From: Nonomuraea harbinensis
Lineage (GTDB): Bacteria; Actinomycetota; Actinomycetes; Streptosporangiales; Streptosporangiaceae
Length of the DNA stretch: 64,000 nucleotides
Direction of reading: 5' to 3'
Assembly (NCBI RefSeq): GCF_019396385.1
Contig: NZ_JAHKRN010000004.1
Span: 124,001-188,000 of the forward strand
Shown piece after piece: positions 19,416 to 29,057 of the stretch (its first letter is position 1; each line of letters begins with the position of its first letter). Both the position numbers and the translations under genes were made by a program. The notes below the pieces were generated by a model. That model was not told the origin of the DNA, did no database searches, and saw only the letters and a program-made list of their open reading frames with translations.

Positions 19416-20651
19416 CTAGGAGCCGCTGCGCCAGGAGTGGAGGTAGGACTCCTGGTCACCGGTGAGCACGTCGATGCCGATGCCGGCGGCCACCAGCTTG
19501 AGCCTGGCCACCTCCTGGTCGATCTCCTGGGGCACGTCGTACACGCCGGGCGCCATCCCCGCCCGCTCGCGGGCGAGCCAGGCGACGGCGAGCGCCTGCG
19601 CGGAGAACGACATGTCCATCACCGCGGCCGGATGGCCCTCGGCGGCGGTGAGGTTGACCACCCGGCCCTCGGCGAGCAGCAGCAGGCGGCGGCCGTCGGG
19701 CAGGACGTACTCGTCGGTGTTCGGCCGGATCCCGCGGTGCACCTCGCTCGCCAGCTCGTCCAGCGCCCGCACGTCGATCTCCACGTCGAAGTGGCCGGCG
19801 TTGGCCAGGATCGCCCCGTCCTTCATGGCCGCCACGTGCGCGGCCGTGATCACGTCGCGGTTGCCGGTGACGGTGATGAACACGTCGCCCGCCGGGGCCG
19901 CCTGCTCCATCGGGCGCACCTCGTACCCCTGGAGGGTGGCGTCGAGTGCCTTGACCGCGTCGATCTCCGTCACGATCACCCGCGCGCCCAGCCCCTTGGC
20001 CCGCTCGGCCACGCCGCGCCCGCAGTAGCCGAACCCGGCGACCACGACCGTGCTCCCGGCCAGCATGGTGTTGGTGGCCCGCATGATGCCGTCGAGCGTC
20101 GACTGGCCGGTGCCGTAACGGTTGTCGAACATCCGCTTGGTCCGGGTGTCGTTGACCGCCACCATCGGGAAGCGCAGCGCCCCCTCGGCGGCCATCTGCC
20201 GGAGCCTGATGACGCCGGTGGTGGTCTCCTCGCACCCGCCCGACACCCCGTCGAGCAGATCGGTGCGCTCGGTGTGGAGGATGTTGACCAGGTCGCAGCC
20301 GTCGTCGAGCACCAGGTCGGGCCGCACGTCGAGGGCCTGGTGGATGTGGCGGTAGTAGGTGGCCCGGTCGACGCCCGCCCTGGCGTGCACGGCCACGCCG
20401 TAGCCGCGCAGCGCCTCCGCCACGTCGTCCTGCGTCGACAGCGGGTTGGAGGCGGCCAGCGCGATCTCCGCGCCGCCCGCCTTGAGCGTGCCCATCAGGA
20501 CCGCGGTCTCGGCCGTGACGTGCAGGCACGCGGCCACCCGCAGCCCGTCGAGCGGCCGCTCGGCGGCGAACCGCTCCCCGAGCGCGGTCAGCACCGGCAT
20601 CGAACGGGCGGCCCACGAGATGTGCCGCTCCCCGCTCTCCCACAGATCCAT
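19416..20651 (-). CDS. Short-type adenosylhomocysteinase-like protein
   Basis: The protein has 411 residues and belongs to the SAHH family. Catalytic positions are kept: His in ACLHVTAETA, the Glu in CEETTTG, Lys and Asp in NDTRTKRMFDN, His in NAGHFDVEID, and the NAD-binding glycine loop GFGYCGRG. It lacks the roughly 37-residue insertion before EETTTG that the canonical neighbour has, and its C-terminus ends YLHSWRSGS instead of the KPDHYRY tail that reaches into the partner's NAD site. This matches the short archaeal/thermophile-type SAHHs, some of which prefer S-inosylhomocysteine. The exact substrate is unproven. It lies directly downstream of the canonical sahH after a terminator-like hairpin. 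Confidence 0.85.
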   Translation of the reverse strand: MDLWESGERHISWAARSMPVLTALGERFAAERPLDGLRVAACLHVTAETAVLMGTLKAGGAEIALAASNPLSTQDDVAEALRGYGVAVHARAGVDRATYYRHIHQALDVRPDLVLDDGCDLVNILHTERTDLLDGVSGGCEETTTGVIRLRQMAAEGALRFPMVAVNDTRTKRMFDNRYGTGQSTLDGIMRATNTMLAGSTVVVAGFGYCGRGVAERAKGLGARVIVTEIDAVKALDATLQGYEVRPMEQAAPAGDVFITVTGNRDVITAAHVAAMKDGAILANAGHFDVEIDVRALDELASEVHRGIRPNTDEYVLPDGRRLLLLAEGRVVNLTAAEGHPAAVMDMSFSAQALAVAWLARERAGMAPGVYDVPQEIDQEVARLKLVAAGIGIDVLTGDQESYLHSWRSGS

Positions 20652-20671
20652 GCAAGCCTTCAGACACCAAG

Positions 20672-20701
20672 GCTCCGGAGGGGCGCCCGCCCCTCCGGAG
20701 C
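20672..20701 (-). terminator. Strong hairpin after canonical sahH
   Basis: GCTCCGGAGGGGC and GCCCCTCCGGAGC form a perfect 13-bp stem with a GCCC loop, 18 bp past the sahH stop. The following minus-strand bases are TTGGTG, a poor U-tract, so read-through into the short SAHH gene is possible. Confidence 0.6.
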
Positions 20702-20718
20702 ATCGAACACGCCGGAGA

Positions 20719-22146
<1,428 letters not shown>

Positions 22147-22248
22147 CTGCGTTACCCCTCGCGTCATCGTGTGGTCGCGGACGAGTCTAGGCGGCAGTCC
22201 GGCAAGGTCGCACCCCGAGACCCCGGAAGTTGACGTAAGAATGTAAGA

Positions 22249-22608
22249 ATGCGAATCACGGAAGCGGCCAAGCGGCTCGGCATGTCCCCCAGGATGCTCC
22301 GCTACCGGGAAGCTCTCGGGCTGCTGCCACCGGTGCGCGGTCGCGGCGCGCACCGGCGTTTCGGCCCTGAGGAGCTCGCCGCCGTCGCCCACGCGGTGGA
22401 GCTGGAGAAGCGGTTCGACGTCTCACCGGCCGAGCTGGCGTTCGCGCTGCGCGCGCTCAGCGAGCCGGCCGTCGCCGCGAGCGTGCGCGAGCTGGGCGTG
22501 CGCATCGGCCGCATCCAGGTGCCGCGCAGGGCGCTGGACTTCGAGAAGGAGAAGGCGCTGCGCCTGCTGCGAACCCCGGCCGCCGGCGATACGTCGAACA
22601 GGGCATGA
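22249..22608 (+). CDS. MerR-family transcriptional regulator
   Basis: The protein has 119 residues. The N-terminal MerR-type winged helix ([39 protein letters not shown]) is followed by a helical region without metal-binding cysteines. The conserved (R)YYE position is RYRE here. It is shorter than most MerR proteins, so it probably lacks an effector domain. A direct repeat GTAAGAAT/GTAAGAAT sits immediately upstream of the ATG and could be an autoregulatory or -10 element; a Shine-Dalgarno is not obvious. It overlaps the GerMN gene by 4 nt (ATGA). Confidence 0.85.
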   Translation: MRITEAAKRLGMSPRMLRYREALGLLPPVRGRGAHRRFGPEELAAVAHAVELEKRFDVSPAELAFALRALSEPAVAASVRELGVRIGRIQVPRRALDFEKEKALRLLRTPAAGDTSNRA

Positions 22609-23087
22609 AGGAGCTGCTGCTGGCCACCGTGCTCACCACAGGGCTGGCCCTCACCCCCGCGCAGACCACCGCCGACGTCCAGGTCTACTTCTCCATGGGG
22701 CACGGGGTGCCCGGCAAGGTCGTGCCGGTCACCAGGACCTCCCCGCACGCCGGCGTCGCCAGGTTCGCCGTCGAACAGCTCATCAAGGGCCCCACCGCCG
22801 CCGAGCGGCGCCGCGGCCTGCACTCCGAGCTGACCGGCAAGCTCCGCGGCCGCTCCGACTGCGGCGCCGACTTCACGCTGAAGATCCGCAAGGGCACCGC
22901 CACGCTCCGCTTCTGCCGCACGGTCTGGGGCTCGGGAGTCGGCTCCGACGCCCGGGCGCTGCGTACGATCGAGGCGACGCTCAAGCAGTTCGCCACCGTC
23001 AAGAAGGTCGTGACGCTGGCCAGAGACGGCCGGTGCCTGTTCGACCAGACCGACTCGGGCAGGTCGTGCGTCACCGGCCACGAGTGA
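22605..23087 (+). CDS. Secreted GerMN-domain protein
   Basis: The protein has 160 residues with a short N-terminal signal sequence (LLLATVLTTGLALTPAQT). A GerMN (sporulation and spore germination) domain of about 110 residues follows, starting VQVYFSMGHG and containing ARFAVEQLIKGPTAAERRRGLHSEL. Two Cys near 85 and 105 and two at the C-terminus (CLFD, SCVTG) could form disulphides. The same domain type is found in LpqB. It is co-translated with the MerR regulator. Its stop lies in the palindrome TGACCGGTCA shared with the convergent CDF gene. Confidence 0.8.
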   Translation: MKELLLATVLTTGLALTPAQTTADVQVYFSMGHGVPGKVVPVTRTSPHAGVARFAVEQLIKGPTAAERRRGLHSELTGKLRGRSDCGADFTLKIRKGTATLRFCRTVWGSGVGSDARALRTIEATLKQFATVKKVVTLARDGRCLFDQTDSGRSCVTGHE

Positions 23088-23091
23088 CCGG

Positions 23092-24018
23092 TCAGGCCGT
23101 GGGCGACACCTCACGGTCGAGGTCGGGCTCCAGGTAGATGACGCGGGCGATCGGCACCGCCTCGCGGATGCGCCGCTCGGCCTCGTCGATGCCCTGGGCG
23201 ATCTCCGGCGCGGTGTCGGACCGCGTCACCGCGATCTTGGCGGCCACCAGCAGCTCCTCCGGGCCGATGTGCAGCGTCTTCATGTGGATGACGCGGTCGA
23301 CCTGCGAGGAGGCTTCGAGCGCGGCGCGGATGCGGCCCTCCATCTCGGGGGCGGCGCTCTCGCCGAGCAGCAGCGACTTGGTCTCCACGGCCAGGATCAC
23401 CGAGATGACGGCGAGCAGGGCGCCGATCATGAGGGTGCCGACGGCGTCCCAGACCGGGTTGCCCGTCACCACGGCCATCGTCACGCCGAACAGCGCGAAG
23501 ATCAGGCCGAGCAGCGCGCCGAGGTCCTCCAGCAGGATGACGGGCAGCTCGGGCGCCTTGGACCGGCGGATGAACGCCATCCACCCCTGGTCGCCGCGGA
23601 CCGCGTTGGCCTCGATGATGGCCGTGCGGAACGAGAAGATCTCGGCGATGATCGCGAAGATCAGCACGCCGAACGCCCAGCCGGGCGAGGTGAGCGGCTC
23701 GGCGTGGGTCAGCTTGTGATAGCCCTCGTACAGCGAGAACAGCGCGCCGATCGCGAACAGCACCACGGCCACCACGAACGCGTAGAAGTAGCGCTCGCGC
23801 CCGTAGCCGAACGGGTGCTCGCGGGTGCTGGCCCGCTTGGCCCGCTTGCCGCCCAGCAGCAGCAACGCCTGGTTGCCCGAGTCGGCGACGGAGTGGATGC
23901 CCTCGGCCAGCATCGACGACGACCCGGTGAAGGCCGCCGCCACGAACTTCGCGACCGCGATGGACATGTTCGCGGCCAGAGCCGCGATGATTGCTTTGGT
24001 TCCGCCGCTCGCACTCAC
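23092..24018 (-). CDS. Cation diffusion facilitator (CDF) family transporter
   Basis: A membrane protein of 308 residues with six predicted helices and a C-terminal cytoplasmic domain (about 215-308). Putative metal-site residues are His and Asp in GIHSVADSGNQ (TM2) and Glu-Asp in LLEDLGALLG (TM5). It resembles the SLC30A9/ZnT9-like CDF subgroup with long loops (REHPFGYGRERYFYAF). It would export divalent cations such as zinc in exchange for protons; the ion is not known. It sits between the phosphosugar isomerase and sahH as in Streptomyces (SCO3024). Confidence 0.92.
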   Translation of the reverse strand: MSASGGTKAIIAALAANMSIAVAKFVAAAFTGSSSMLAEGIHSVADSGNQALLLLGGKRAKRASTREHPFGYGRERYFYAFVVAVVLFAIGALFSLYEGYHKLTHAEPLTSPGWAFGVLIFAIIAEIFSFRTAIIEANAVRGDQGWMAFIRRSKAPELPVILLEDLGALLGLIFALFGVTMAVVTGNPVWDAVGTLMIGALLAVISVILAVETKSLLLGESAAPEMEGRIRAALEASSQVDRVIHMKTLHIGPEELLVAAKIAVTRSDTAPEIAQGIDEAERRIREAVPIARVIYLEPDLDREVSPTA

Positions 24019-24064
24019 CGGTCGTCTCCAGTCATACGATCACAAAGTTTTGGACGGATGGATC

Positions 24065-25171
24065 CTAGTGGGAAATCCGAGCCCTCAACTCCGTGATCGG
24101 CCGCACCGGGGTCGGGTCGACGCCGTAACCCAGCGCGAGATAGGTGCTCGCGAAATCCGTAAGCCCGATCAGCGAGGCCAGCCGCTCCAGCGGATGGTCG
24201 CCGTCGGACGCCAGCTCGGTGACCCGCACGTCGCGATCCTGCGCGACCCGTAGGACCGCCTCCCTCGTGCTGGTCACCCGGGGGTGCTCCTCCATGTCGC
24301 GCAGCAGCACCAGCCGGAGCGTCCGTGAGGAGGTGTCGGCGAAGATGTCGCGCTCGGCCAGCGGCCCGTCGAGCACCGCCACCTGGTTGTGGCCTGCCTC
24401 GGGCAGTTCGCCGGCCATCGCGGGATATTTGGCGTTCTCGTTCAGCCGGTGGGCGAAACGGGTGGCCGCCACGGTGGCCAGCGGGGACGAGCCCCAGATC
24501 ATCGGCACGGATTCGGCCAGGTCCATCGCCAGCGCCTTGCCGGGGTTGATGAACGAGTCGCTGGACGGCCGGCACCGATGCGCGATGTCTTCGAGCGTCC
24601 TGGCAACCCGCTCGTAGACCGTCGGCTCGGCCCGCACCAGCCTCAGCGAGGCGGCGGCCACCACCAGCGGGGTCGTCACGAGCCACAGGTCGGCCCTGGG
24701 CCGGCGGCCGGTGGGGATCGCCACGTGGAGCGAGGACGACTGGACCGCCACCGCCTCCAGGGCGGACCCCGCGGGCCCGACCGCGAGGAGCGTGCAGCCG
24801 CGCCGCACCGCCTCGGCCGCCATGGCGAGCGTCTCTCCGGTCTCTCCGGACCAGGAGACGGCGATCACCAGGTCGGTCGCGCCCACCCAGCCGGGGAGCT
24901 GGTAGGAGCGCACCGTGACCACGGGGATCGGAGCGCCGGGCCCGCACACCGCGGCCAGGATGTCTCCCGCGAGGGCGGAGCCCCCCATGCCCGCGACCAC
25001 GACCGCCCTCGGCCGCACGTTCGCGGAGAGGCGGTCGACGCCGGACTCGACCGCGCACCGATAGCCGGTGCGGACCTGGGCGGCGGAGTCGGCGACCGCG
25101 CGGAGCATGCCGCCGGGGTCGCCCTCGGTGAGGTGATGCGTGTCGTCGAGCCGCTCGGGCTCCCAGGTCAC
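24065..25171 (-). CDS. SIS-domain sugar-phosphate isomerase (bifunctional PGI/PMI type)
   Basis: The protein has 368 residues. Two SIS domains are seen: [12 protein letters not shown] near 61-72, [11 protein letters not shown] near 105, and a C-terminal bis-PGI/PMI domain with [21 protein letters not shown]. The family interconverts glucose-6-P, fructose-6-P and mannose-6-P. Placement after manB and Trm112 supports a role in supplying mannose-6-P for GDP-mannose. The GTG start overlaps the Trm112 stop (GTGA). Actual substrate preference cannot be read from the sequence. Confidence 0.85.
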   Translation of the reverse strand: MTWEPERLDDTHHLTEGDPGGMLRAVADSAAQVRTGYRCAVESGVDRLSANVRPRAVVVAGMGGSALAGDILAAVCGPGAPIPVVTVRSYQLPGWVGATDLVIAVSWSGETGETLAMAAEAVRRGCTLLAVGPAGSALEAVAVQSSSLHVAIPTGRRPRADLWLVTTPLVVAAASLRLVRAEPTVYERVARTLEDIAHRCRPSSDSFINPGKALAMDLAESVPMIWGSSPLATVAATRFAHRLNENAKYPAMAGELPEAGHNQVAVLDGPLAERDIFADTSSRTLRLVLLRDMEEHPRVTSTREAVLRVAQDRDVRVTELASDGDHPLERLASLIGLTDFASTYLALGYGVDPTPVRPITELRARISH

Positions 25172-25335
25172 GGCTTCCTGGCCTCGTCGACGAGCAGGAC
25201 GGGGATGTCGTCACGGACGGGATAGACCAGGCCGCAACCGGTGCAGGCCAGCTCCTCGGCCTCGCCTTCGGCGCGGAGCGGCGCCTTGCACGCCGGGCAC
25301 GCCAGGATCTCCAGCAGCCAGTCGTCGATCTTCAC
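25168..25335 (-). CDS. Trm112-like small zinc-binding protein
   Basis: Only 55 residues. Two CxxC pairs (Cys13/Cys16 and Cys31/Cys34) form a zinc-ribbon typical of the Trm112/YcaR (UPF0434) family, with the conserved [12 protein letters not shown] start and [11 protein letters not shown] end. In eukaryotes and archaea Trm112 activates methyltransferases; in bacteria its partner is unclear. It overlaps both neighbours by 4 nt (GTGA), so manB, this gene and the isomerase are translationally coupled. GAGAGG precedes its GTG start. Confidence 0.92.
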   Translation of the reverse strand: MKIDDWLLEILACPACKAPLRAEGEAEELACTGCGLVYPVRDDIPVLLVDEARKP

Positions 25336-26681
25336 TGTTGAACCTCTCTCAGCAGGTCGAGGACCTCGTCCCGGACCGCCGTCATCGTGGTCTCGTCGGC
25401 CGCTTCGGCGTTGAGCCTGAGCAGCGGCTCGGTGTTGGACGCGCGCAGGTTGAACCACCAGCCGTCGCCGCTCACGGTGAGCCCGTCGAGCTCGTCGGCC
25501 TCGCCCCGGCCGCCGAACGCCGAGCGCACGCGGCGCACGGCCGCGTCCTGGTCGGCGACCGTGCTGTTGATCTCGCCCGAGGCGTGGTAGCGGGAGTAGG
25601 CGGACACCACCCGCGACAACGGGTCGGGCTGCTCGCCGAGCGCCGCCAGCACGTGCAGCGCGGCCAGCATGCCGGAGTCGGCGAACCAGAAGTCGCGGAA
25701 GTAGTAATGAGCGGAGTGTTCGCCGCCGAAGACGGCACCGGTGCGGGCCATCTCGGCCTTGATGAACGAGTGGCCGACGCGGGTGCGGACCGGGTCGCCG
25801 CCGTGCTCGCGGACGATCTCCGGCACGCCGCGCGAGGTGATCAGGTTGTGGATGACCGTCGCGCCGGGGTGTTTGGCCAGCTCACGCACCGCCACCAGGG
25901 CCGTGATCGCGGACGGCGAGACGGACTCGCCGCGCTCGTCGACCACCCAGCACCGGTCGGCGTCGCCGTCGAAGGCCAGGCCGATCTCGGCGCCTTCCGC
26001 CACCACGGCCCGCTGCAGATCGACCAGGTTGGCCGCCTCCAGCGGGTTGGCGTCGTGGTTGGGGAAGGAGCCGTCGAGCTCGAAGTAGAGCGGGGTGAGG
26101 TCGATCGGCAGCCCGGCGAGGACCTCGGGGACGGTGTGGCCGCCCATGCCGTTGCCGGCGTCGACCACGACCTTGAGCCGCCTGATGCCCGACAGGTCGA
26201 CGAGCGTGCGCAGGTGGTCGGCGTAGCCCGGCAGCAGGTCCTTCTCGATCAGCGACCCGGTGGGCGTGGCCGTGACGCCGACCAGCTCGGCCGCCCGGTC
26301 GCGGATCTCGGTGAGCCCGGTGTCGCCGCCGATCGGCACCGCGCCCGCGCGGCACATCTTCATCCCGTTGTACTGCGCGGGATTGTGGCTGGCCGTGAAC
26401 ATCACGCCCGGCAACCCCAGGCTGCCGCTGGCGTAGTAGAGCAGGTCGGTGGAGCCCAGCCCGGCGTGCACCACGTCGGCGCCGCGGGAACGGGCGCCCC
26501 GGACGAACGCGTCGGCCAGCACCGGGGACGACTCGCGCATGTCGTGGGCGAGGACCATCGACCGGGCGCCGGTCACCTCGACGAACGCCGCCCCCACGGC
26601 CTCGGCCACCGGCTCGTCGAACTCGTCGGGCACCAGGCCACGAACGTCATACGCCTTGAAGATCCTGGCGAGATCGCCCAT
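25332..26681 (-). CDS. manB: Phosphomannomutase/phosphoglucomutase
   Basis: The protein has 449 residues in the alpha-D-phosphohexomutase family. All four signature motifs are present: TASHNP with catalytic Ser (about 98-103), metal loop DGDADR (about 240-245), sugar-binding GEHSAHYYF (about 318-326) and phosphate-binding RASNTEP (about 414-420). It converts mannose-6-P to mannose-1-P (and possibly glucose-6-P/glucose-1-P), feeding the guanylyltransferase at 44071-45165. It is first in the manB-Trm112-isomerase unit. SCO3028 synteny. Confidence 0.95.
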   Translation of the reverse strand: MGDLARIFKAYDVRGLVPDEFDEPVAEAVGAAFVEVTGARSMVLAHDMRESSPVLADAFVRGARSRGADVVHAGLGSTDLLYYASGSLGLPGVMFTASHNPAQYNGMKMCRAGAVPIGGDTGLTEIRDRAAELVGVTATPTGSLIEKDLLPGYADHLRTLVDLSGIRRLKVVVDAGNGMGGHTVPEVLAGLPIDLTPLYFELDGSFPNHDANPLEAANLVDLQRAVVAEGAEIGLAFDGDADRCWVVDERGESVSPSAITALVAVRELAKHPGATVIHNLITSRGVPEIVREHGGDPVRTRVGHSFIKAEMARTGAVFGGEHSAHYYFRDFWFADSGMLAALHVLAALGEQPDPLSRVVSAYSRYHASGEINSTVADQDAAVRRVRSAFGGRGEADELDGLTVSGDGWWFNLRASNTEPLLRLNAEAADETTMTAVRDEVLDLLREVQQ

Positions 26682-26722
26682 CCAGCTCCGCCCCTAGGTC
26701 GTCACTCCGGCTAGAGCCGAGC

Positions 26723-27091
26723 CTACCGGTCGCGGTGCTGCTGGGCCGACCTCAGAACACGCAGGTGTCCGCGCCGCCCGACCTCGACTCCCTGGCCGAC
26801 GGGCTCCCCCACGCCGGATCCGCTGGGCCTGGCCGCCTCCCTGACCGCGTTGGCCAGCGCTTCGAGATCGTCGGTGCTCGGTGTGGCGCCGTCGGTGGGC
26901 AGACGCACCACCTCCCAGCCGCGGGGGGCGGTGAGCCGCTCGGCGTGTTCGGCGCACAGGTCATAACAGTGCGGCTCGGCGTACGTCGCCAGAGGGCCGA
27001 GAACTGCGGTCGAATCGGCGTATACGTACGTGAGCGTGAAGACGGCAGGCTGACTGCAGGCGGTGCGGGAACAGCGGCGGACGGGGCTCAC
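26723..27091 (-). CDS. DUF3499 family protein
   Basis: The protein has 122 residues. The conserved DUF3499 core VSPVRRCSRTACSQPAVFTLTYVYADSTAVLGPLA leads to a second Cys/His group, CYDLCAEHAERL, so one zinc site of the form CxxxxC...CxxC/H is likely. The C-terminus is Gly-rich. The family is restricted to actinobacteria, neighbours manB and the zincin, and has no known function. The start at GTG 27091 follows the family alignment; an alternative GTG at 27127 has no better ribosome site. Confidence 0.85.
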   Translation of the reverse strand: MSPVRRCSRTACSQPAVFTLTYVYADSTAVLGPLATYAEPHCYDLCAEHAERLTAPRGWEVVRLPTDGATPSTDDLEALANAVREAARPSGSGVGEPVGQGVEVGRRGHLRVLRSAQQHRDR

Positions 27092-27240
27092 GGAGGGACC
27101 GTATCTGGTAAGGGGGCGGGACGCCACTATCTGAGCGCTCTTAAAAGGCGTGTCGCCACAATTCGGACAGCTGTCGCAGCCTTTCCACCTACATGCACCG
27201 ATGCCGGTGTTCTTCGCCGGGGGCGGCTTACACTTGCCGT

Positions 27241-27681
27241 GTGACTAGCAAGCGCGGTCCTCGACGGCGCGACAGGCACGGCCGCGGCCTGCGCGGCCCG
27301 ATCGCCCCTTCCTACGTTCCCATGGCCCGTGCCCGCAGCGAGCGCTTCGACGACCTGGTGCTCGACGCGGTCGACCGGCTCAGGCCGAAGTGGGGCAGGC
27401 AGCTGTCGTCGGTGGAGTTCGCGGTGGAGGAGGTGCCGCCGCTCAGCGAGCTGGACGACGGGCCCGGCTTCGGCGCCGACCCGATCCCGCTCGGCCGCGC
27501 CGACACGGCCAGGGGGCAGGACCCGGCGTCCATCGTCCTCTACCGGCGCCCGCTGGAGGCCCGCGCCCGCGACCGCGACACGCTGGGCGCCCTCGTCCAC
27601 GACACCGTGGTGGAGCAGGTCGCCTCCCTCCTCGGCCTGTCCCCCGAGACCGTCGACCCGGGCTACGACGAACGCCGCTGA
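27241..27681 (+). CDS. Zincin-like metallopeptidase-family protein with degenerate active site
   Basis: The protein has 146 residues: an Arg-rich N-terminal extension, then the minimal zincin fold (FDDLVLDAVDRLRPKWGRQLSSVEFAVEEVPP, IVLYRRPLEARARDRDTLGALVHDTVVEQVASLLGLSPETVDPGY). Family members with activity carry HExxHxxG; here the segment is HDTVVEQVASLLG, so the second His and the catalytic Glu position are not in register. It may be a pseudoenzyme. TACACT lies 6 nt upstream of the GTG start, so a leaderless transcript is possible. It is divergent from DUF3499 and converges on DUF5719. Confidence 0.8.
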   Translation: MTSKRGPRRRDRHGRGLRGPIAPSYVPMARARSERFDDLVLDAVDRLRPKWGRQLSSVEFAVEEVPPLSELDDGPGFGADPIPLGRADTARGQDPASIVLYRRPLEARARDRDTLGALVHDTVVEQVASLLGLSPETVDPGYDERR

Positions 27682-27694
27682 CAGCCGCGGCAGG

Positions 27695-29035
27695 TCAGGG
27701 AAGGACCGCACGGGGAGTGTCGGTGAGCGGCCGGAGCACGGTCCAGAGCCGGGCGGGGGCCAGGGGCTGAGCCGTGATCAGGAGACCGCTCCTGAGCCGC
27801 TCCTCCATCACCCGCCCCCCGTACACCCGTCCCGACACCGGCGTGACCACCACCGCGTACGCGCCCTCGCCCTTCAGCCGCACGTTCCTGGTCCGGTCCG
27901 CCGGCACCGTCACGTCGATCGGCGCGGGCGGTTCGCCGCTCTCCGGCACCACCTGCACCCGCACCTTCCCCGCGGCGCCCGGCGCGGTCAGCACCAGCCG
28001 GGAGCTCGCGCCGTTGGCGGCCACCGCGCTGCCCAGGTCGAGAGAGGGCGTGCCGGCGGTGAACGCCACGTCCGGCTGCCGCCCCGTACCCGTGATCACC
28101 ACGCCCGCCACCACCGGCGCCGTCGAGGTGAGCACCAGGGCGGCCGACTCGCCGCCGATGCCGGTGGTCACGTCGAGCGGCAGCACGCTGCCCGCCGGCA
28201 CGTCGACGGACTCCCTGCCGCGCATCGCGTACGCGGCGCCCTCGGTCACGGCCTTGATCGTCACGGTCGCGTCGGTCTCGCCGGGCGCGGCGACCAGCAG
28301 CTCACGACGCCCGCCGCCGCCGGGGACCGCGGGCACCACGACCTCGGTCGCCGGGGCCGCGGCCGGGGGCAGCCAGTCGACGCCGCCGGTCTCCAGCACC
28401 GCCCTGGCCGAGACCGCCAGCCTCCCGGTGAACGTCTTCACGCTGACCGCCATCACGTCGGCGGCGTCGGCCAGCGTGCGGAGGTCGATCTGGCGGTGCT
28501 CGCCGGGCTCGATCTCCAGCCCGAGGCCCCTTTCGCCGGAGACGGGCCCCTCCGCCGCGTACACCTCGACGTCGGCGAAGGCGGGCGCCTTGTCGGCGTT
28601 GACCAGGTGCAACGTGACGCGGGCGCGGGCGGGTCCCGGCCCGACGAGCCAGCTCTCGGCGGCGGGCTCGGCGCACCGCACCCCGGCCAGCCCGCGCCCG
28701 GCGCCGCTGGTCGTCCGCGTGATGTAGCCGGCCTCCAGTCCGCCGGGGCCGCTCACCGTGTACGGTTCCGCGTCCCTCATCGGCTCCCGTGACAGCGTCC
28801 CCGGCAGGTAGACGCTGACGTCCTCACCTCGTGTGGCGGGACAGGCCGCGGTCGCCGCCTCCACCGCCACCTTCCTCGGCTGCGCCTCCACCGGCCGCTC
28901 CGCCGCCGGCCTGGTCACGTACGCGACCCCGTACAGACCGGCGAGCACCCCCACCACCAGCAAGACCAGCCCGAACCGCCCGGCCGCGAACCTCCTCACA
29001 CCCCACCCCCCAGCCGAGACCGACCGACCACCCAC
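27695..29035 (-). CDS. DUF5719 family membrane-anchored protein
   Basis: The protein has 446 residues. One membrane anchor lies near the N-terminus (about 22-42, FGLVLLVVGVLAGLYGVAYV), followed by a large extracytoplasmic beta-rich region built of Ig-like or jelly-roll strands. Two Cys (ACPATRGEDV and GVRCAEP) may form a disulphide. The family accompanies the large GT2 gene immediately upstream (gap 22 bp) across actinomycetes, which suggests a shared role in envelope glycan assembly. No enzymatic motif is seen. Confidence 0.8.
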   Translation of the reverse strand: MGGRSVSAGGWGVRRFAAGRFGLVLLVVGVLAGLYGVAYVTRPAAERPVEAQPRKVAVEAATAACPATRGEDVSVYLPGTLSREPMRDAEPYTVSGPGGLEAGYITRTTSGAGRGLAGVRCAEPAAESWLVGPGPARARVTLHLVNADKAPAFADVEVYAAEGPVSGERGLGLEIEPGEHRQIDLRTLADAADVMAVSVKTFTGRLAVSARAVLETGGVDWLPPAAAPATEVVVPAVPGGGGRRELLVAAPGETDATVTIKAVTEGAAYAMRGRESVDVPAGSVLPLDVTTGIGGESAALVLTSTAPVVAGVVITGTGRQPDVAFTAGTPSLDLGSAVAANGASSRLVLTAPGAAGKVRVQVVPESGEPPAPIDVTVPADRTRNVRLKGEGAYAVVVTPVSGRVYGGRVMEERLRSGLLITAQPLAPARLWTVLRPLTDTPRAVLP

Positions 29036-29057
29036 CGAGGGCCCACCACGCGCGCTC

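Noticed and set aside
22147..22248. SAH riboswitch upstream of sahH
   Set aside because: The gap is about 100 nt and I could not find the expected conserved stems; no support.
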